From positions 1 to 64,000 of the forward strand of contig NZ_JACZHT010000004.1 of assembly GCF_014861485.1 (NCBI RefSeq): a stretch of 64,000 nucleotides of DNA. The letters run 5' to 3'. Every line of letters starts with the position of its first letter. Position 1 is the first letter of the stretch. Positions 35,674 through 45,411 of this stretch are shown piece by piece. Under the pieces are notes generated by a model. The model saw only the letters and a list, made by a program, of their open reading frames with translations. It ran no database searches and was not told the DNA's origin. This stretch comes from Phaeovibrio sulfidiphilus (GTDB taxonomy: Bacteria; Pseudomonadota; Alphaproteobacteria; Rhodospirillales; Rhodospirillaceae). The position numbers and the translations under genes are program-made.

Positions 35674-37136
35674 CGCGCGGGCGGTGCGGGCTGGTCAAAG
35701 CCCAGAAGCTCCTCGGCTTCCGAGCCCCGCAGCCCCACCGTGAACTTGAGGACCAGCCACACAAGGGCCGACGACAGGAACACAAACCCGCCGACCGCGG
35801 CCACTGCAAGAAGCTGCCCCCCGAACTGTCCGGAGACCACACCGGCGGCCAGAGTGCCCCAGATGCCGCACACCAGGTGCACGGGGATCACGCCCACCGG
35901 ATCGTCCAGGCGCAGCAGGTCCATCAGGGCCACCGTCAGGACCACCAGGGCCCCCGCCACGGTGGTCACGGTGATTCCGGACACGCTGTAGAACGGGATC
36001 TCCACCAGGTTGACCGAGACCACGCCCCCCAGACCGGCCAGGACCAGGGCCACGCCATTGATGCGGCGGTAGATGATCTGGCTGACCACGGCGGCGGCAA
36101 CCACGGCGGTGGCGGCGGCCAGACCGATGGCCTGGAACGACAGGTTCTGAAGCAGGAGATAGGCTCTGGGCATGTACTCCGGATCGGCAAAGAACCCGGC
36201 GGCGATATCATTCAGGACCGGCAGCCCAAGCGCCAGAAGGCTCGCCCCCGCAAGGGAGAGGGGCACGCTGGAGCGCGGCAGGTAGGTGGCGGTGCCGTCC
36301 GGGTGGAAGCGGCCGCGGCGGGCTCCGGCGATCAGCAGTCCCGCAAGCCCGGCAAACCCGGCGGCCGCGTGAACCGACAGGGGACCGCCGGCCGCCAGCG
36401 AGGCCCCGGCCTCGCCCAGCCAGCCTTCCTTGAGAAGCCAGCCGGCCTGAAGCGGGTAGATCACTCCGGCGAACACCGCCCCGAACAGGACCAGCGGCCA
36501 GAAGCGGACACGCTCCGCGACGGCTCCGGCCACCAGAAGCGTGGCCAGCACCGCAATCACCACCTGGGTGGAGAGCATGTTGCGCGCGGCGTTCAGGCTC
36601 ACCCAGTCGGGGGAGGCCAGAATACCCGCAAGGTCGCCCTGGGCCGTCGAGGGCAGGAAACCGGCAAGGCCGCCCGCGCCGCCCGGGACCATCAGGGGAT
36701 AGCCCGCCAGAAGGAACGCGAGGGAGGCAAAGGCTCCAAGTCCCGCCAGGTTGATCGCCTGGGAGGCCGCGTTCACAGGCCGCGACAGGCCCGACTGGAG
36801 AAGGGTCACCCCGAGGGCGCCGCCCACCAGCAGAAGCATGGAGAAGACGTAGAAAACGTTCTCGAACATGGCAAGGGAGTTGCGCCGCTTGATCTCGGCC
36901 TGGGACAGGGGCGTCTGGACGGCGGGCTCGGCGACGTCGGCCGCCTCGGCACGGACAGCGTCGGGGTCAACGGCCTGCGGCGCGGGGAGGGTTCCCGGGC
37001 GCTCGCGGGCGGTGTCCGCCTGTGCGACGAGAACGCCCGCCGGATCCGCGTAGGCCCACGATGGGGCCGGAGCCAGAACGGTCATCAGGAGGCACAGAAG
37101 TCCTGCAAGGGCGAAACTCGTTCGTGAAGAAGTCAT
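35670..37136 (-). CDS. Divergent Amt-family ammonium transporter-like protein
   Basis: 488 aa from the ATG at 37136. A signal peptide (about 1-28, ending PSWA) and a 60-residue periplasmic linker come first, then about 11 membrane helices. Amt features are present: SVHAAAGFAGLAG carries the first pore His and PVHLVCGIWGTLAAG the second. However, the strongly conserved Asp of DFAGG is missing (AAGGPLSVH), and the usual TPGLALFYGG motif of helix 1 is replaced (VGGALGVTLLQSG). It may sense rather than carry ammonium, or carry something else. No glnK is adjacent. Coupled by overlap to the gene downstream. Confidence 0.75.
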   Translation of the reverse strand: MTSSRTSFALAGLLCLLMTVLAPAPSWAYADPAGVLVAQADTARERPGTLPAPQAVDPDAVRAEAADVAEPAVQTPLSQAEIKRRNSLAMFENVFYVFSMLLLVGGALGVTLLQSGLSRPVNAASQAINLAGLGAFASLAFLLAGYPLMVPGGAGGLAGFLPSTAQGDLAGILASPDWVSLNAARNMLSTQVVIAVLATLLVAGAVAERVRFWPLVLFGAVFAGVIYPLQAGWLLKEGWLGEAGASLAAGGPLSVHAAAGFAGLAGLLIAGARRGRFHPDGTATYLPRSSVPLSLAGASLLALGLPVLNDIAAGFFADPEYMPRAYLLLQNLSFQAIGLAAATAVVAAAVVSQIIYRRINGVALVLAGLGGVVSVNLVEIPFYSVSGITVTTVAGALVVLTVALMDLLRLDDPVGVIPVHLVCGIWGTLAAGVVSGQFGGQLLAVAAVGGFVFLSSALVWLVLKFTVGLRGSEAEELLGFDQPAPPAR

Positions 37137-37173
37137 GGGTATGGGCCTCGTGTTCGATGGGAGCCGGAGCACC

Positions 37174-38061
37174 TTAATGGAAAACAACCGTCCGGGCACC
37201 ATTGATCATGATCCGGCGCTCCACGTGCCAGCGCACGGCGCGCCCCAGAACAAGGGTTTCCATGTCGCGACCGGCGTTCACCAGGTCACGGACTCCGAAG
37301 GTGTGGTCAACCCGGGCGACCTCCTGCTCGATGATGGGGCCCTCGTCCAGCTCGTCGGTGACGTAGTGGGCGGTGGCACCAATCAGCTTGACGCCCCGGC
37401 CGTGAGCCTGGTGGTAGGGCTTGGCTCCCTTGAATCCGGGAAGGAAGGAATGGTGGATGTTGATGCAGCGCCCGGACAGGACACGGGACGCCTCTTGCGA
37501 GAGGATCTGCATGTAACGGGCCAGCACAACAAAGTCAGCCCCCGTGTCCTCGACGACTTTCAGGAACGCCTTTTCCTGAAGCTCCTTGGTGTCCTGGGTC
37601 ACGGGCAGGTGATAGTAGGGGATCTGGTGCCACTCGGCCACCTGGGCCATGTCCGGGTGGTTGGAGATGATCGCCGGGATGTCCACGTTCAGAAGACCCG
37701 AGCGCCAGCGGTGCAGCAGGTCGTCCAGGCAGTGGCCGAACTTGGACACCGCAATGACCATTTTCTGGCGCTCCCGGGCGGAGAACAGTTGCCACTTCAT
37801 CTGGAAGCGCTCGGCCACGGCGGTGAACTTGTCCCGCAGAACCTCGATATCCGGAAGGTCCGGGGTGTCGGAGCGGATCACCGTGCGCATGAAGTAACGC
37901 CCGGTATCCGGGTCGGAGTACTGCGCGGTTTCTGTAATGAAGGCGTTGTTATCGAAAAGAAAGCCGCTGACCGCAGCGGTAATGCCAAAGCCGTCCGGGC
38001 AGGTGACGGTCAGGATCAGGGAATCGCGGGGATCCCCGTTGTGCAGACGTTCTGAGGACAT
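37174..38061 (-). CDS. purU: Formyltetrahydrofolate deformylase PurU
   Basis: 295 aa. An N-terminal ACT domain (about 14-90, LILTVTCPDGFGITAAVSGF) is followed by a formyl-transferase-fold hydrolase domain (SNHPDM, NIHHSFLPGFKGAKPYHQAH, GATAHYVTDELDEGPII) with the N-H-D catalytic set. It releases formate from 10-formyl-THF and balances the one-carbon pool. The length is normal. It is divergent from folD, which makes the same substrate, with a 158-bp shared promoter region (38062-38219). Confidence 0.95.
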   Translation of the reverse strand: MSSERLHNGDPRDSLILTVTCPDGFGITAAVSGFLFDNNAFITETAQYSDPDTGRYFMRTVIRSDTPDLPDIEVLRDKFTAVAERFQMKWQLFSARERQKMVIAVSKFGHCLDDLLHRWRSGLLNVDIPAIISNHPDMAQVAEWHQIPYYHLPVTQDTKELQEKAFLKVVEDTGADFVVLARYMQILSQEASRVLSGRCINIHHSFLPGFKGAKPYHQAHGRGVKLIGATAHYVTDELDEGPIIEQEVARVDHTFGVRDLVNAGRDMETLVLGRAVRWHVERRIMINGARTVVFH

Positions 38062-38219
38062 GGCTCACCCGATAGCAAAAAGGAGTGCAAGCTGTTTACC
38101 GCTTCGACCGGATCGCGTCCAGCACTAAGCGTGGCCGTGTGCCGCTTTGTCCTTGACGCCGGGGGCAAGTCGTCCGATGAAAAAAAGCCTTTCCCCGTAT
38201 TCTTTTCAGGAGACCGTTT

Positions 38220-39104
38220 ATGAGCGCAACCTTGATCGACGGCAAAGCCTTTGCCGAGCGAACCCGGGAGCGGATTGCCCGCGACGTCACCCGCCTGAAG
38301 GCCGAAAAGGGCGTTGTGCCCGGGCTTGCCGTTGTCCTGGTGGGCGATGATCCGGCGTCCCGGGTCTATGTCGCCTCCAAGGAGCGCCAGGCCAGGGAGG
38401 CCGGCTTTCACTCCGTCACCTACCGCCTGTCCGGCGACGTGGCCGAGGCGGAGGTGCTGAAAACCATCGCCGACCTGAACGCGGATCCCGCCATCCACGG
38501 CATTCTGGTCCAGCTTCCCCTTCCCGAGGGCATCGATTCCTGGAAGGTCATCCTGGCCATCGACCCGGACAAGGATGTGGACGGCTTCCACCCGGTGAAC
38601 GCGGGCCGTCTCAGCATCGGTCTGCCCGGTCCGGTGCCCTGCACTCCGAAGGGCTGCATGATGCTGCTGGAGGACACTCTGGGCGACATCTCCGGAAAGT
38701 CGGCCCTGGTGATCGGCCGCTCCACCATCGTGGGCAAGCCCATGGCCATGCTGCTTCTGGCTGCGAACGCCACCGTGACCATTGCCCACTCCCGCACCCG
38801 GAACCTCGCGGAGCTGGGGCGCCAGGCGGATATCCTGGTCGCCGCCGTCGGAAAGCCGCACTTTGTCCAGGGGGACTGGATCAAGCCCGGCGCGGTGGTT
38901 CTGGACGTGGGCATCAACCGCCTGGATCCGACGGAGGAGTACCCGAAGGGCCGCCTGGTGGGGGATGTGGACTTCGAGGCCGCCCGGGCGGTGGCCGGGG
39001 CGATCACTCCGGTCCCCGGCGGGATCGGGCCCATGACCATCGCCTGCCTGCTTGACAACACCCTGGCGGCTTGTCAGGCGCGGCTGGAAACGGGCTCCGA
39101 GTAA
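38220..39104 (+). CDS. folD: FolD, methylene-THF dehydrogenase/cyclohydrolase
   Basis: 294 aa with the full set of signatures: [17 protein letters not shown] (catalytic Lys), [41 protein letters not shown] (NADP site) and [15 protein letters not shown]. It interconverts 5,10-methylene-THF and 10-formyl-THF. The ATG follows CAGGAGA at good spacing. Divergent from purU. A clear terminator lies 54 bp downstream. Confidence 0.97.
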   Translation: MSATLIDGKAFAERTRERIARDVTRLKAEKGVVPGLAVVLVGDDPASRVYVASKERQAREAGFHSVTYRLSGDVAEAEVLKTIADLNADPAIHGILVQLPLPEGIDSWKVILAIDPDKDVDGFHPVNAGRLSIGLPGPVPCTPKGCMMLLEDTLGDISGKSALVIGRSTIVGKPMAMLLLAANATVTIAHSRTRNLAELGRQADILVAAVGKPHFVQGDWIKPGAVVLDVGINRLDPTEEYPKGRLVGDVDFEAARAVAGAITPVPGGIGPMTIACLLDNTLAACQARLETGSE

Positions 39105-39130
39105 TCACGGGATCCGGGGCCTGCCACACC

Positions 39131-39458
39131 TGTGGATGCCGGGCCCCATTAGTGTGGAAAAAGGCCGGTTCCCGAAGAAAAGGGGAGCCGGCCTTTTTTT
39201 ATGCTTCGGGAGTCAACTTGCCGGGAATCGGGCTGTGCGGAGAGTCCGTGGAAAAACGCCCCCTGTCACCCCCTGTGGAAAGTCAGTCTATTGATTAATA
39301 TGGGCTTTCCCCGTTCGGGGGCTGTGGATAACTCTGTGGAGAAAGTGTGCGTTTTGCCGAGGAATCAGGCGGTTAGCACTCATTCTCAAAAACACCCATG
39401 GGGCGTGGACTTGAGCGTGTTCGCGTCTGAATAATTGCCTTCGAGCCGAAACGGACTC
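39131..39458. other. Intergenic cluster of DnaA-box-like and GANTC sites, candidate replication or DnaA-control region
   Basis: The 352-bp gap between folD and the usp gene holds five TGTGGA cores in the same direction, at 39131, 39153, 39274, 39323 and 39335. The one at 39323-39331 (TGTGGATAA) is a perfect DnaA box complement. Five GANTC sites lie at 39210, 39225, 39242, 39362 and 39454. There is an AT-rich patch, TCTATTGATTAATATGG, near 39287-39303. This combination is typical of alphaproteobacterial oriC regions, but the gene neighbours are not those usually found there. Confidence 0.4.
39158..39200 (+). terminator. Terminator of folD
   Basis: A 13-bp GC stem (AAGGCCGGTTCCC with GGGGAGCCGGCCTT) is followed by a run of seven T. 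Confidence 0.9.
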
Positions 39459-39990
39459 AGCCCATGCGCTCGATGTCCTCGTCGCTCAAGGTGCCCGGAA
39501 CCAGGGTGACCGGAACTCCCAGACGGGTCGAGAGCCCCTGGCTGATGGCCGACACCAGAGGCCCCGGCCCGCGTTTGCCCGTCCCCACCGCCAGGACCAG
39601 CACCGAGATGGCGGGCTCATCCCTGATCAGGGAGACCAGTTCCTCGGCGGTGTCGCCCTCGCGCACGTACAGAACCGGGATGTGTCCCGAGCGGCGGTTG
39701 ACCTCTCCGGCCATCCGCTGAAGCAGCTGTCCCGCCTCCTCCAGGGTCTCGCGCTCGAACGCCTTGCGGATGAAGGCGAAGCTCTGGATTGCCGGGGGCT
39801 CGATGACCCGCAGAAGGGCCACCTGCCCGTCGGCGATCCGGGCGCGCAGGCAGGCGTAGGCCAGCGCCGCGTGCATTTCCTCGGAATCGTCCACCAGAAC
39901 CAGGAAGGTGCGCGGGCTGGGGCCGCAGCGGGCGCAGTCCGGGGCCGGGGTGTCTCCGGGGGACGTGGGCCTGTTGTCCGTCGATGTCAT
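39457..39990 (-). CDS. Universal stress protein family (UspA)
   Basis: 177 aa from the ATG at 39990 behind AGGAAG. A 25-residue Pro-rich lead is followed by TFLVLVDDSEEMHAALAYAC, the Usp beta-1 strand, and DEPAISVLVLAVGTGKRGPG, a degenerate nucleotide-loop region (the family has GxxGxxGS). UspA-type proteins respond to starvation and other stress. Last gene of the argH-lipoprotein-TIGR02186-usp run, 70 bp after the previous stop. Confidence 0.8.
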   Translation of the reverse strand: MTSTDNRPTSPGDTPAPDCARCGPSPRTFLVLVDDSEEMHAALAYACLRARIADGQVALLRVIEPPAIQSFAFIRKAFERETLEEAGQLLQRMAGEVNRRSGHIPVLYVREGDTAEELVSLIRDEPAISVLVLAVGTGKRGPGPLVSAISQGLSTRLGVPVTLVPGTLSDEDIERMG

Positions 39991-40060
39991 GGCGGTCTTC
40001 CTTTCACAGTTTCCGGAGAGGCCCCGGGTGGCGGGCCGGGGGGCGGGGCCCCCGCGGCCG

Positions 40061-40900
40061 TCAGGTGCGCCGGGATGCCAGCTGACCGGCCAGCCAGCCG
40101 GCCAGCAGGGCGACCAGGACCGAGCTGATCCCATAGACATAGGGGCGGTTCATGGCCAGGTCGTACAGGTCGGCACTGATTCCCGACCGGTCCAGGGACA
40201 GGGGGGTCTGCCGCACGCTTTCCAGGTTCCCGTCCCGGAACAGGTAGATGTCCACCGTGTAGCGGCCCAGGGGCGCGTTGGCGGGAAAGCGGATGGGCTT
40301 CTGAAACAGGGTGTCGCCCGAGACCGTGATGGTGGTGTCCGGCGTGGCGCCCACATCCTGCGGCGCATAGAGCCCCTGGTCCCGCTTCAGGGACAGGAAC
40401 GCCTCGCGGAAGGTGGCAAGGGTCTCGGGATCCATCGGGGTCGACGTGCGGGTGGCCAGCTCCAGGTCCCGGGTGCCAATCTGGTTTCCGGCCAGCACGG
40501 CGGGCCCGGCAATGGCATCAAGGGGCCGGGTGCTCGCAACCTGGTAGAAGCCGGGTGCGTCCCGGAAGTCCACGGACTCGCCATAGACCCACAGGGGGCC
40601 CTTGTGGGTTTTCCGGCGCACGGTCTCGCTTCCCGCGGGTCCGCGAACCACCATCACCACATCCGCGTCCCGGACATCAGCGGTTCCGAACAGCAGCACC
40701 TCGGTGCCGGCGTAGGCGGTGGTGATGGAGACCTGGTGTCGGGACAGGTCCACAATAAAGGGCCCGCTGCGCGCCCGGGCCCCCGGCACGGTGAGGCCCG
40801 CGACGGCAAGAAGGACCACAAGGGCTGTCACAACGCGGACAGCCCGGGCGGCGGAGGGGGTGCGAGGGGCCGGAGCCCGAAACACACGGCGCACGGTCAT
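40061..40900 (-). CDS. TIGR02186-family membrane-anchored protein
   Basis: 279 aa. An N-terminal signal helix (about 20-45) and a C-terminal helix (about 250-272, VYGISSVLVALLAGWLAGQL) bracket a periplasmic domain with VDLSRHQVSITTAYAGTEVL, LFGTADVRDADVVMVVRGP and LWVYGESVDFRDAPGFYQVA. This is the alphaproteobacterial TIGR02186 family, which elsewhere often sits next to a TauE/SafE permease. No such permease lies here. Its start overlaps the lipoprotein stop (ATGA). Role unknown; perhaps assembly of a membrane transporter. Confidence 0.85.
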   Translation of the reverse strand: MTVRRVFRAPAPRTPSAARAVRVVTALVVLLAVAGLTVPGARARSGPFIVDLSRHQVSITTAYAGTEVLLFGTADVRDADVVMVVRGPAGSETVRRKTHKGPLWVYGESVDFRDAPGFYQVASTRPLDAIAGPAVLAGNQIGTRDLELATRTSTPMDPETLATFREAFLSLKRDQGLYAPQDVGATPDTTITVSGDTLFQKPIRFPANAPLGRYTVDIYLFRDGNLESVRQTPLSLDRSGISADLYDLAMNRPYVYGISSVLVALLAGWLAGQLASRRT

Positions 40901-41112
40901 TTCCCGAAGACCGAGCCGCTGGCGCGCATGTCCTCGCGCCGCAGGGCGTCACGGGCGGAGGAGTCCGGAGGGTAGGTGGGGTTATAAAGGTCGGGCGGCT
41001 CGTAGGGGTACTGCCGGGGATAGGCTCCCTCCGGCGGGCGCTTGTTGGGGGCGACCTTGGCGCACGCGGCCAGGGTCACCACAACAAGCAGGCAGACGAG
41101 AAGGCGACCCAT
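40897..41112 (-). CDS. Small lipoprotein downstream of argH
   Basis: 71 aa. A classic lipobox (VVVTLAAC, Cys17) is followed by a Pro/Tyr-rich mature part (YPYEPPDLYNPTYPPDSS). A small lipoprotein commonly follows argH in proteobacteria (LptM/YifL type), but the usual GxKGPL motif after the Cys is absent here (CAKVAPNKRPPEG). It overlaps argH by one base (TGATG) and the next gene by four. An LptM-like role in assembling the LPS translocon is possible, not shown. Confidence 0.75.
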   Translation of the reverse strand: MGRLLVCLLVVVTLAACAKVAPNKRPPEGAYPRQYPYEPPDLYNPTYPPDSSARDALRREDMRASGSVFGK

Positions 41113-42536
41113 CAGGTGTCCTCCGTTTCCAGGAAGCGCCGCCGGGCCTCGCGGACCGCCTCGCGCACCCGCGAGGGCGCCGTGCCCCCGAAGCTGGAGC
41201 GCGCCGAGACCGACGCGTCCACCGTCAGAACCCGGACGGCCTCGTCCGTCAGGCGGGGCTCCACGGCCTGCATGTCCTCGAGGGTCAGGTCTTCCAGACC
41301 CACGCCCCGGTCCTCGGCCATGCGGACAATGGCTCCGGCCACGCCGTGGGCGTCACGGAAGGGCGTGCCCAGCTCCCGGACCAGCCAGTCCGCAAGGTCG
41401 GTGGCGGTGGTGAAGCCCTGGGCGGCGCTCTCGCGCAGGCGGGCCACGTTGGGCATCATGTGCTCGACCATGCCGGTCATGGCCGCAAGGCAGAGCTCCA
41501 GGGTGTCGCTGGCCTCGAAGACCGGCTCCTTGTCATCCTGCATGTCCTTGGAGTAGGCCAGCGGAAGGCCCTTCATCACCACCAGCAGGCTGTTAAGGTT
41601 GCCGATGACGCGCCCCGCCTTGGCCCGGACCAGCTCGGCCGCGTCCGGGTTGCGCTTCTGGGGCATGATCGACGATCCGGTGGAGTAGGCGTCGGGCAGG
41701 CGCACGAAACCGAACTGGGCCGAGGTCCAGATCACGAGCTCCTCGGCCAGGCGCGACAGGTGGACGGCGCAGATGCTGGCCGCCGAGAGGTAGTCGAGGG
41801 CGAAGTCCCGGTCCGAGACGCCGTCCAGAGAGTTGCGCATGGGGCCGTCAAAGCCGAGAGCCCGGGCGGTCTGCTCCCGGTCGATGGGGAAGCCGGTTCC
41901 GGCCAGGGCGGCGCTGCCCAGAGGGCACTCGTTCAGGCGGGCCCGGGCGTCCCGGAACCGGGAGCGGTCCCGGCCGAACATCTCGACATAGGCCAGAAGG
42001 TGGTGTCCCAGGGTGACGGGCTGGGCGGTCTGCAGGTGGGTGAAGCCGGGCATGACCGTGTCGAAGTGCTCCTCCGCGCGGTCGATCAGGACGCGCTGGA
42101 GATCCCGCAGAAGGCCCTGGATGTGGTCCATGGCATCGCGCACCCAGAGCCGGAAGTCCGTGGCCACCTGGTCGTTGCGCGAGCGCGCCGTGTGGAGCCG
42201 CCCGGCGGCATCGCCGATCCTCTCGCGCAGGCGGGTTTCCACGTTCATGTGGATGTCCTCCAGCCGGGTGGAGAACTCGAAGCGGCCGGCCTCGATGTCC
42301 TCGCGGATCCGGTCCAGGCCCTCCTGGATGGCGGCGTTGTCCTCCTGCGACAGAATTCCGCAGGCGGCCAGCATGTCGGCGTGGGCCTTCGATCCCGCGA
42401 TATCCTGGGCGTAGAGGCGCTTGTCGAACCCGATCGAGGCGTTGATGGCCTCCATGACGGCGGACGGGCCGCTGGCGAACCGGCCTCCCCAGATGGCGCT
42501 GACGGGGCGGGAGTCACTGCTGGCGTTGCGAGACAC
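41112..42536 (-). CDS. argH: Argininosuccinate lyase
   Basis: 474 aa from a GTG at 42536 with AAGG upstream. The fumarase/aspartase-superfamily signatures are complete: [39 protein letters not shown] (catalytic region), [20 protein letters not shown] (mobile loop with the catalytic Ser). It is the last step of arginine synthesis, cleaving argininosuccinate to arginine and fumarate. First gene of a four-gene run. Confidence 0.96.
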   Translation of the reverse strand: MSRNASSDSRPVSAIWGGRFASGPSAVMEAINASIGFDKRLYAQDIAGSKAHADMLAACGILSQEDNAAIQEGLDRIREDIEAGRFEFSTRLEDIHMNVETRLRERIGDAAGRLHTARSRNDQVATDFRLWVRDAMDHIQGLLRDLQRVLIDRAEEHFDTVMPGFTHLQTAQPVTLGHHLLAYVEMFGRDRSRFRDARARLNECPLGSAALAGTGFPIDREQTARALGFDGPMRNSLDGVSDRDFALDYLSAASICAVHLSRLAEELVIWTSAQFGFVRLPDAYSTGSSIMPQKRNPDAAELVRAKAGRVIGNLNSLLVVMKGLPLAYSKDMQDDKEPVFEASDTLELCLAAMTGMVEHMMPNVARLRESAAQGFTTATDLADWLVRELGTPFRDAHGVAGAIVRMAEDRGVGLEDLTLEDMQAVEPRLTDEAVRVLTVDASVSARSSFGGTAPSRVREAVREARRRFLETEDT

Positions 42537-42922
42537 GAAAGGAACCTTCCTGAAAAAGCGTTGCGATGCGGCCGGAGGGGCTGGCCCCGCATCCCGGGAC
42601 AAGGGCTCCGGCTGGCGCTGATTTTGAGCGCAAACGCGCCGCCGCGCAAGACGGCAGGACGGGGCGCGTGCTGCGGCGGTGTTTTTCGGGTGGGTGGGGC
42701 GGCGAAGGGGGCGGTGGCCGGGTCCGAACCGGTGCCTGCGTTTGCGTCCGTTTGCGTCCGGCGCCGGCCCATGAAAAAACCCCCTGCCGGTTGGGGCAGG
42801 GGGTGGGTCGGGGCGTGGACACCGGCGGTTCCCGATCCTCTCGCCCGAGGGACCGGGGAGGCCGGAGCTGCCCGAACCCGGGAGCCGGAACGCGATGCCG
42901 GCACCCGGAGACCGTGTCCGGC
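42537..42922. other. Gap between argH and prpE
   Basis: 386 bp. It holds the argH promoter region and the prpE terminator. No gene seen; the open frames here are GC-rich shadows. Confidence 0.6.
42774..42804 (-). terminator. Terminator of prpE
   Basis: On the minus strand a 9-bp stem (CCCCCTGCC with GGCAGGGGG) is followed by six T. It lies 119 bp after the prpE stop. Confidence 0.8.
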
Positions 42923-44827
42923 CTAGCCCTGGCGGCGGGTTGCGAGCCCGATGTCCTCCAGAGCCTCCTGAATTTCCGGCAGGATGCCGGGGTCGTCGAT
43001 GGTCGCGGGCATCTTGTATTCCTCGTTGTCCGCGATCTTCTGCATGGTGCCGCGCAGGATCTTGCCCGAGCGGGTCTTGGGCAGGCGCTGCACCACCACC
43101 GTCTGCTTGTACGCCGCCACGGGGCCGATCTGCTCGCGCACCAGAGCCGCGCACTCCTTCTCAATGACCTCGGGGCTGGTGGTGATGCCAGCCTTGAGCA
43201 CCACGAAGCCGAGGGGCATCTGTCCCTTGAGCTCGTCGGCGATGCCGATCACGGCGCACTCGGCCACCGCCGGGTGGTTCGCCAGAACCTCCTCCATGGC
43301 GCCGGTGGACAGGCGGTGTCCGGCCACGTTGATGATGTCGTCGGTCCGGGTCATCACGTACACATAGTGGTCGTCGTCCAGGAAGCCCGCGTCACCGGTC
43401 TTGTAGTAGCCCGGGAAGTCGGTCAGGTAGCTGTCGACGTAGCGCTTCTCGGCGTTCCACAGGGACACCAGCGTGCCCGGAGGCAGGGGCAGCTTGCACA
43501 CCAGCGAGCCGATCTTGCCCGCCTCCATCGGGTGGCCGTCCTCGTCCAGCACCTGCACGTCCCAGCCCGGGGCGGCCCGGGTCGGGGAGCCGAACTTCAC
43601 CGGCAGGAGCTCGATGCCGCGGCAGTTGGCCGCAATGGCCCAGCCGGTCTCGGTCTGCCACCAGTTGTCGATCACGGGCACCTTCAGGTGCTCCTCGGCC
43701 CACTGGATGGTGGCCGGGTCGGCGCGCTCGCCCGCAAGGAAGAGCGTGCGCAGGGAGGACAGGTCGTACTTGCGGATGAACTCGCCCTCGGGGTCGTCGC
43801 GGCGGATGGCGCGGAACGCGGTCGGGGCCGTGAAGAAGCTCACCACCTTGTATTCCGATATGATGCGCCAGAACGTGGAGGCGTCCGGCGTGCCCACGGG
43901 CTTGCCCTCGAACACGATGGTCGTGGCGCCCTGCAGGAGCGGCGCGTACACGATGTACGAGTGGCCCACGACCCAGCCCACGTCGGAGGCGGACCAGAAC
44001 ACTTCGCCCGGGTTCACGTCGTAGATGGCCTGCATGGACCACTTCAGTGCCACCGCGTGGCCGCCGTTGTCGCGCATGACGCCCTTGGGCTGGCCGGTGG
44101 TGCCGGAGGTGTAGAGGATGTACAGGGGATCCGTTGCCTCAACCGGCACGCAGGCGTGGGGCTCGGCCTTCGCCATTTCCTCCATCCAGTCCCGGTCGCC
44201 GGGGCGGTCCAGGGTCGCCGTCGCCTGGGGACGCTGGAAGACAATCACGCCCTCGGGCTTGTGGGTGGAGAGGTCAATGGCCTCGTCAACCATGGGCTTG
44301 TAGGCAATCACGCGGTTGGGCTCGATGCCGCAGGAGGCGGTCACGATCACTCTGGGCGTGCAGTCGTTGATGCGCGTCGCCAGCTCGTTCGCCGCAAAGC
44401 CGCCGAACACCACCGAGTGGATCGCACCCAGGCGCGCGCAGGCCAGCATGGCCACAAGGCTCTCGGGGATCATGGGCATGTAGAGAATGACCCGGTCGCC
44501 CTTCGTGACGCCGTTCGCCGCCAGGACACCGGCAAAGCGCGAGACCTGGTCCAGCAGCTCCCGGTAGGTCACCTGGCGCTTGGTGTTGGTGACGGGGCTG
44601 TCGTAGATGATGGCCGTCTGGTCCGCGCGACCGTTCTCGACGTGGCGATCCACCGCGTTGTAGCACGTGTTCAGGACGCCGCCGCGGAACCAGCGGTAGA
44701 TCGGCGGGTTGGAGTCATCGAGCACCTTGTCCGCCGGCTTGATCCAGTCGATCTGGCGGGCCGCGTCGCCCCAGAACCCTTCCTTGTCAGTGATGGAACG
44801 GTGATAGACCTCGTCGTATTTTCCCAT
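42923..44827 (-). CDS. prpE: Propionyl-CoA synthetase PrpE (acyl-CoA synthetase)
   Basis: 634 aa from the ATG at 44827. It belongs to the acetyl-CoA synthetase superfamily with the AMP-binding motifs [12 protein letters not shown] and [10 protein letters not shown], and the C-terminal [13 protein letters not shown] Lys (target of acylation control). The segments [20 protein letters not shown] and [20 protein letters not shown] are closer to PrpE than to Acs. It makes propionyl-CoA from propionate, ATP and CoA; some members also use acetate. Single transcription unit with its own terminator. The frame runs upstream to 44983, but only the 44827 start fits the family. Confidence 0.9.
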   Translation of the reverse strand: MGKYDEVYHRSITDKEGFWGDAARQIDWIKPADKVLDDSNPPIYRWFRGGVLNTCYNAVDRHVENGRADQTAIIYDSPVTNTKRQVTYRELLDQVSRFAGVLAANGVTKGDRVILYMPMIPESLVAMLACARLGAIHSVVFGGFAANELATRINDCTPRVIVTASCGIEPNRVIAYKPMVDEAIDLSTHKPEGVIVFQRPQATATLDRPGDRDWMEEMAKAEPHACVPVEATDPLYILYTSGTTGQPKGVMRDNGGHAVALKWSMQAIYDVNPGEVFWSASDVGWVVGHSYIVYAPLLQGATTIVFEGKPVGTPDASTFWRIISEYKVVSFFTAPTAFRAIRRDDPEGEFIRKYDLSSLRTLFLAGERADPATIQWAEEHLKVPVIDNWWQTETGWAIAANCRGIELLPVKFGSPTRAAPGWDVQVLDEDGHPMEAGKIGSLVCKLPLPPGTLVSLWNAEKRYVDSYLTDFPGYYKTGDAGFLDDDHYVYVMTRTDDIINVAGHRLSTGAMEEVLANHPAVAECAVIGIADELKGQMPLGFVVLKAGITTSPEVIEKECAALVREQIGPVAAYKQTVVVQRLPKTRSGKILRGTMQKIADNEEYKMPATIDDPGILPEIQEALEDIGLATRRQG

Positions 44828-45411
44828 GTTCAGGCCCCTGTCAGTTGCATTCGGGTTCCGGAGACGGTGGGTGTTGTCTCGCCCCCGGGCTGTGGAGCGG
44901 CGGAGTGTATGCAAAACCGTATGCGCGTGCCTAGGGAAAAACGACAGAAAGAGACGAAAAAGGCTCGCCTTATGCAAGTTCATTACTGAAATCGATATCG
45001 AAGCCGGAGATCTGTTTCGAGCCCCTGTTTTTCGTCATCTCCCGGTTGCGTGTTCTGTGTGGTTCACGGATAGGGGGATTGGAAAGCAACGGGGCATCTT
45101 TCACGAGTCCCGACTTCGGGCGCGCACGCATGGGGTGCGGTTTTGCGCTCCGGAGCCCGGGGGCGGGACAACGGGAGGATGTTGTCCGGGGCTCCCGGGG
45201 GGTGAAACGGGGCTGTGCGGGGCCAACCGGAGGGTGCGGGAGCCGTCGGACCCGGGGTGGACCCGGGGCCCCGCCCTCCGGCCTGGCCTGTTTGTGTGGC
45301 CGCCGGGGGCGGGGTGCCCGGGCCCGGTGTTGCGCGCGGGTGTGTGCGCCCTGCGGGGGTCGGGTTTCCGGACCGGGGCCCGGTGTTGCGCGTGGCCCGT
45401 CGCGTCAGGCG
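44828..45411. other. Gap carrying the left copy of a long direct repeat
   Basis: 584 bp. The first 160 bp include the prpE promoter region. From about 45206 a G+C-rich block begins that recurs beyond the methyltransferase gene. No gene seen. Confidence 0.6.
45206..45391 (+). repeat. Direct repeat, copy 1, flanking the methyltransferase gene
   Basis: About 186 nt, similar to 46363-46564 with small indels. The core 45259-45314 is identical over 56 nt to 46415-46470. It does not code for anything recognisable and is not in the flanking genes. Confidence 0.85.
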
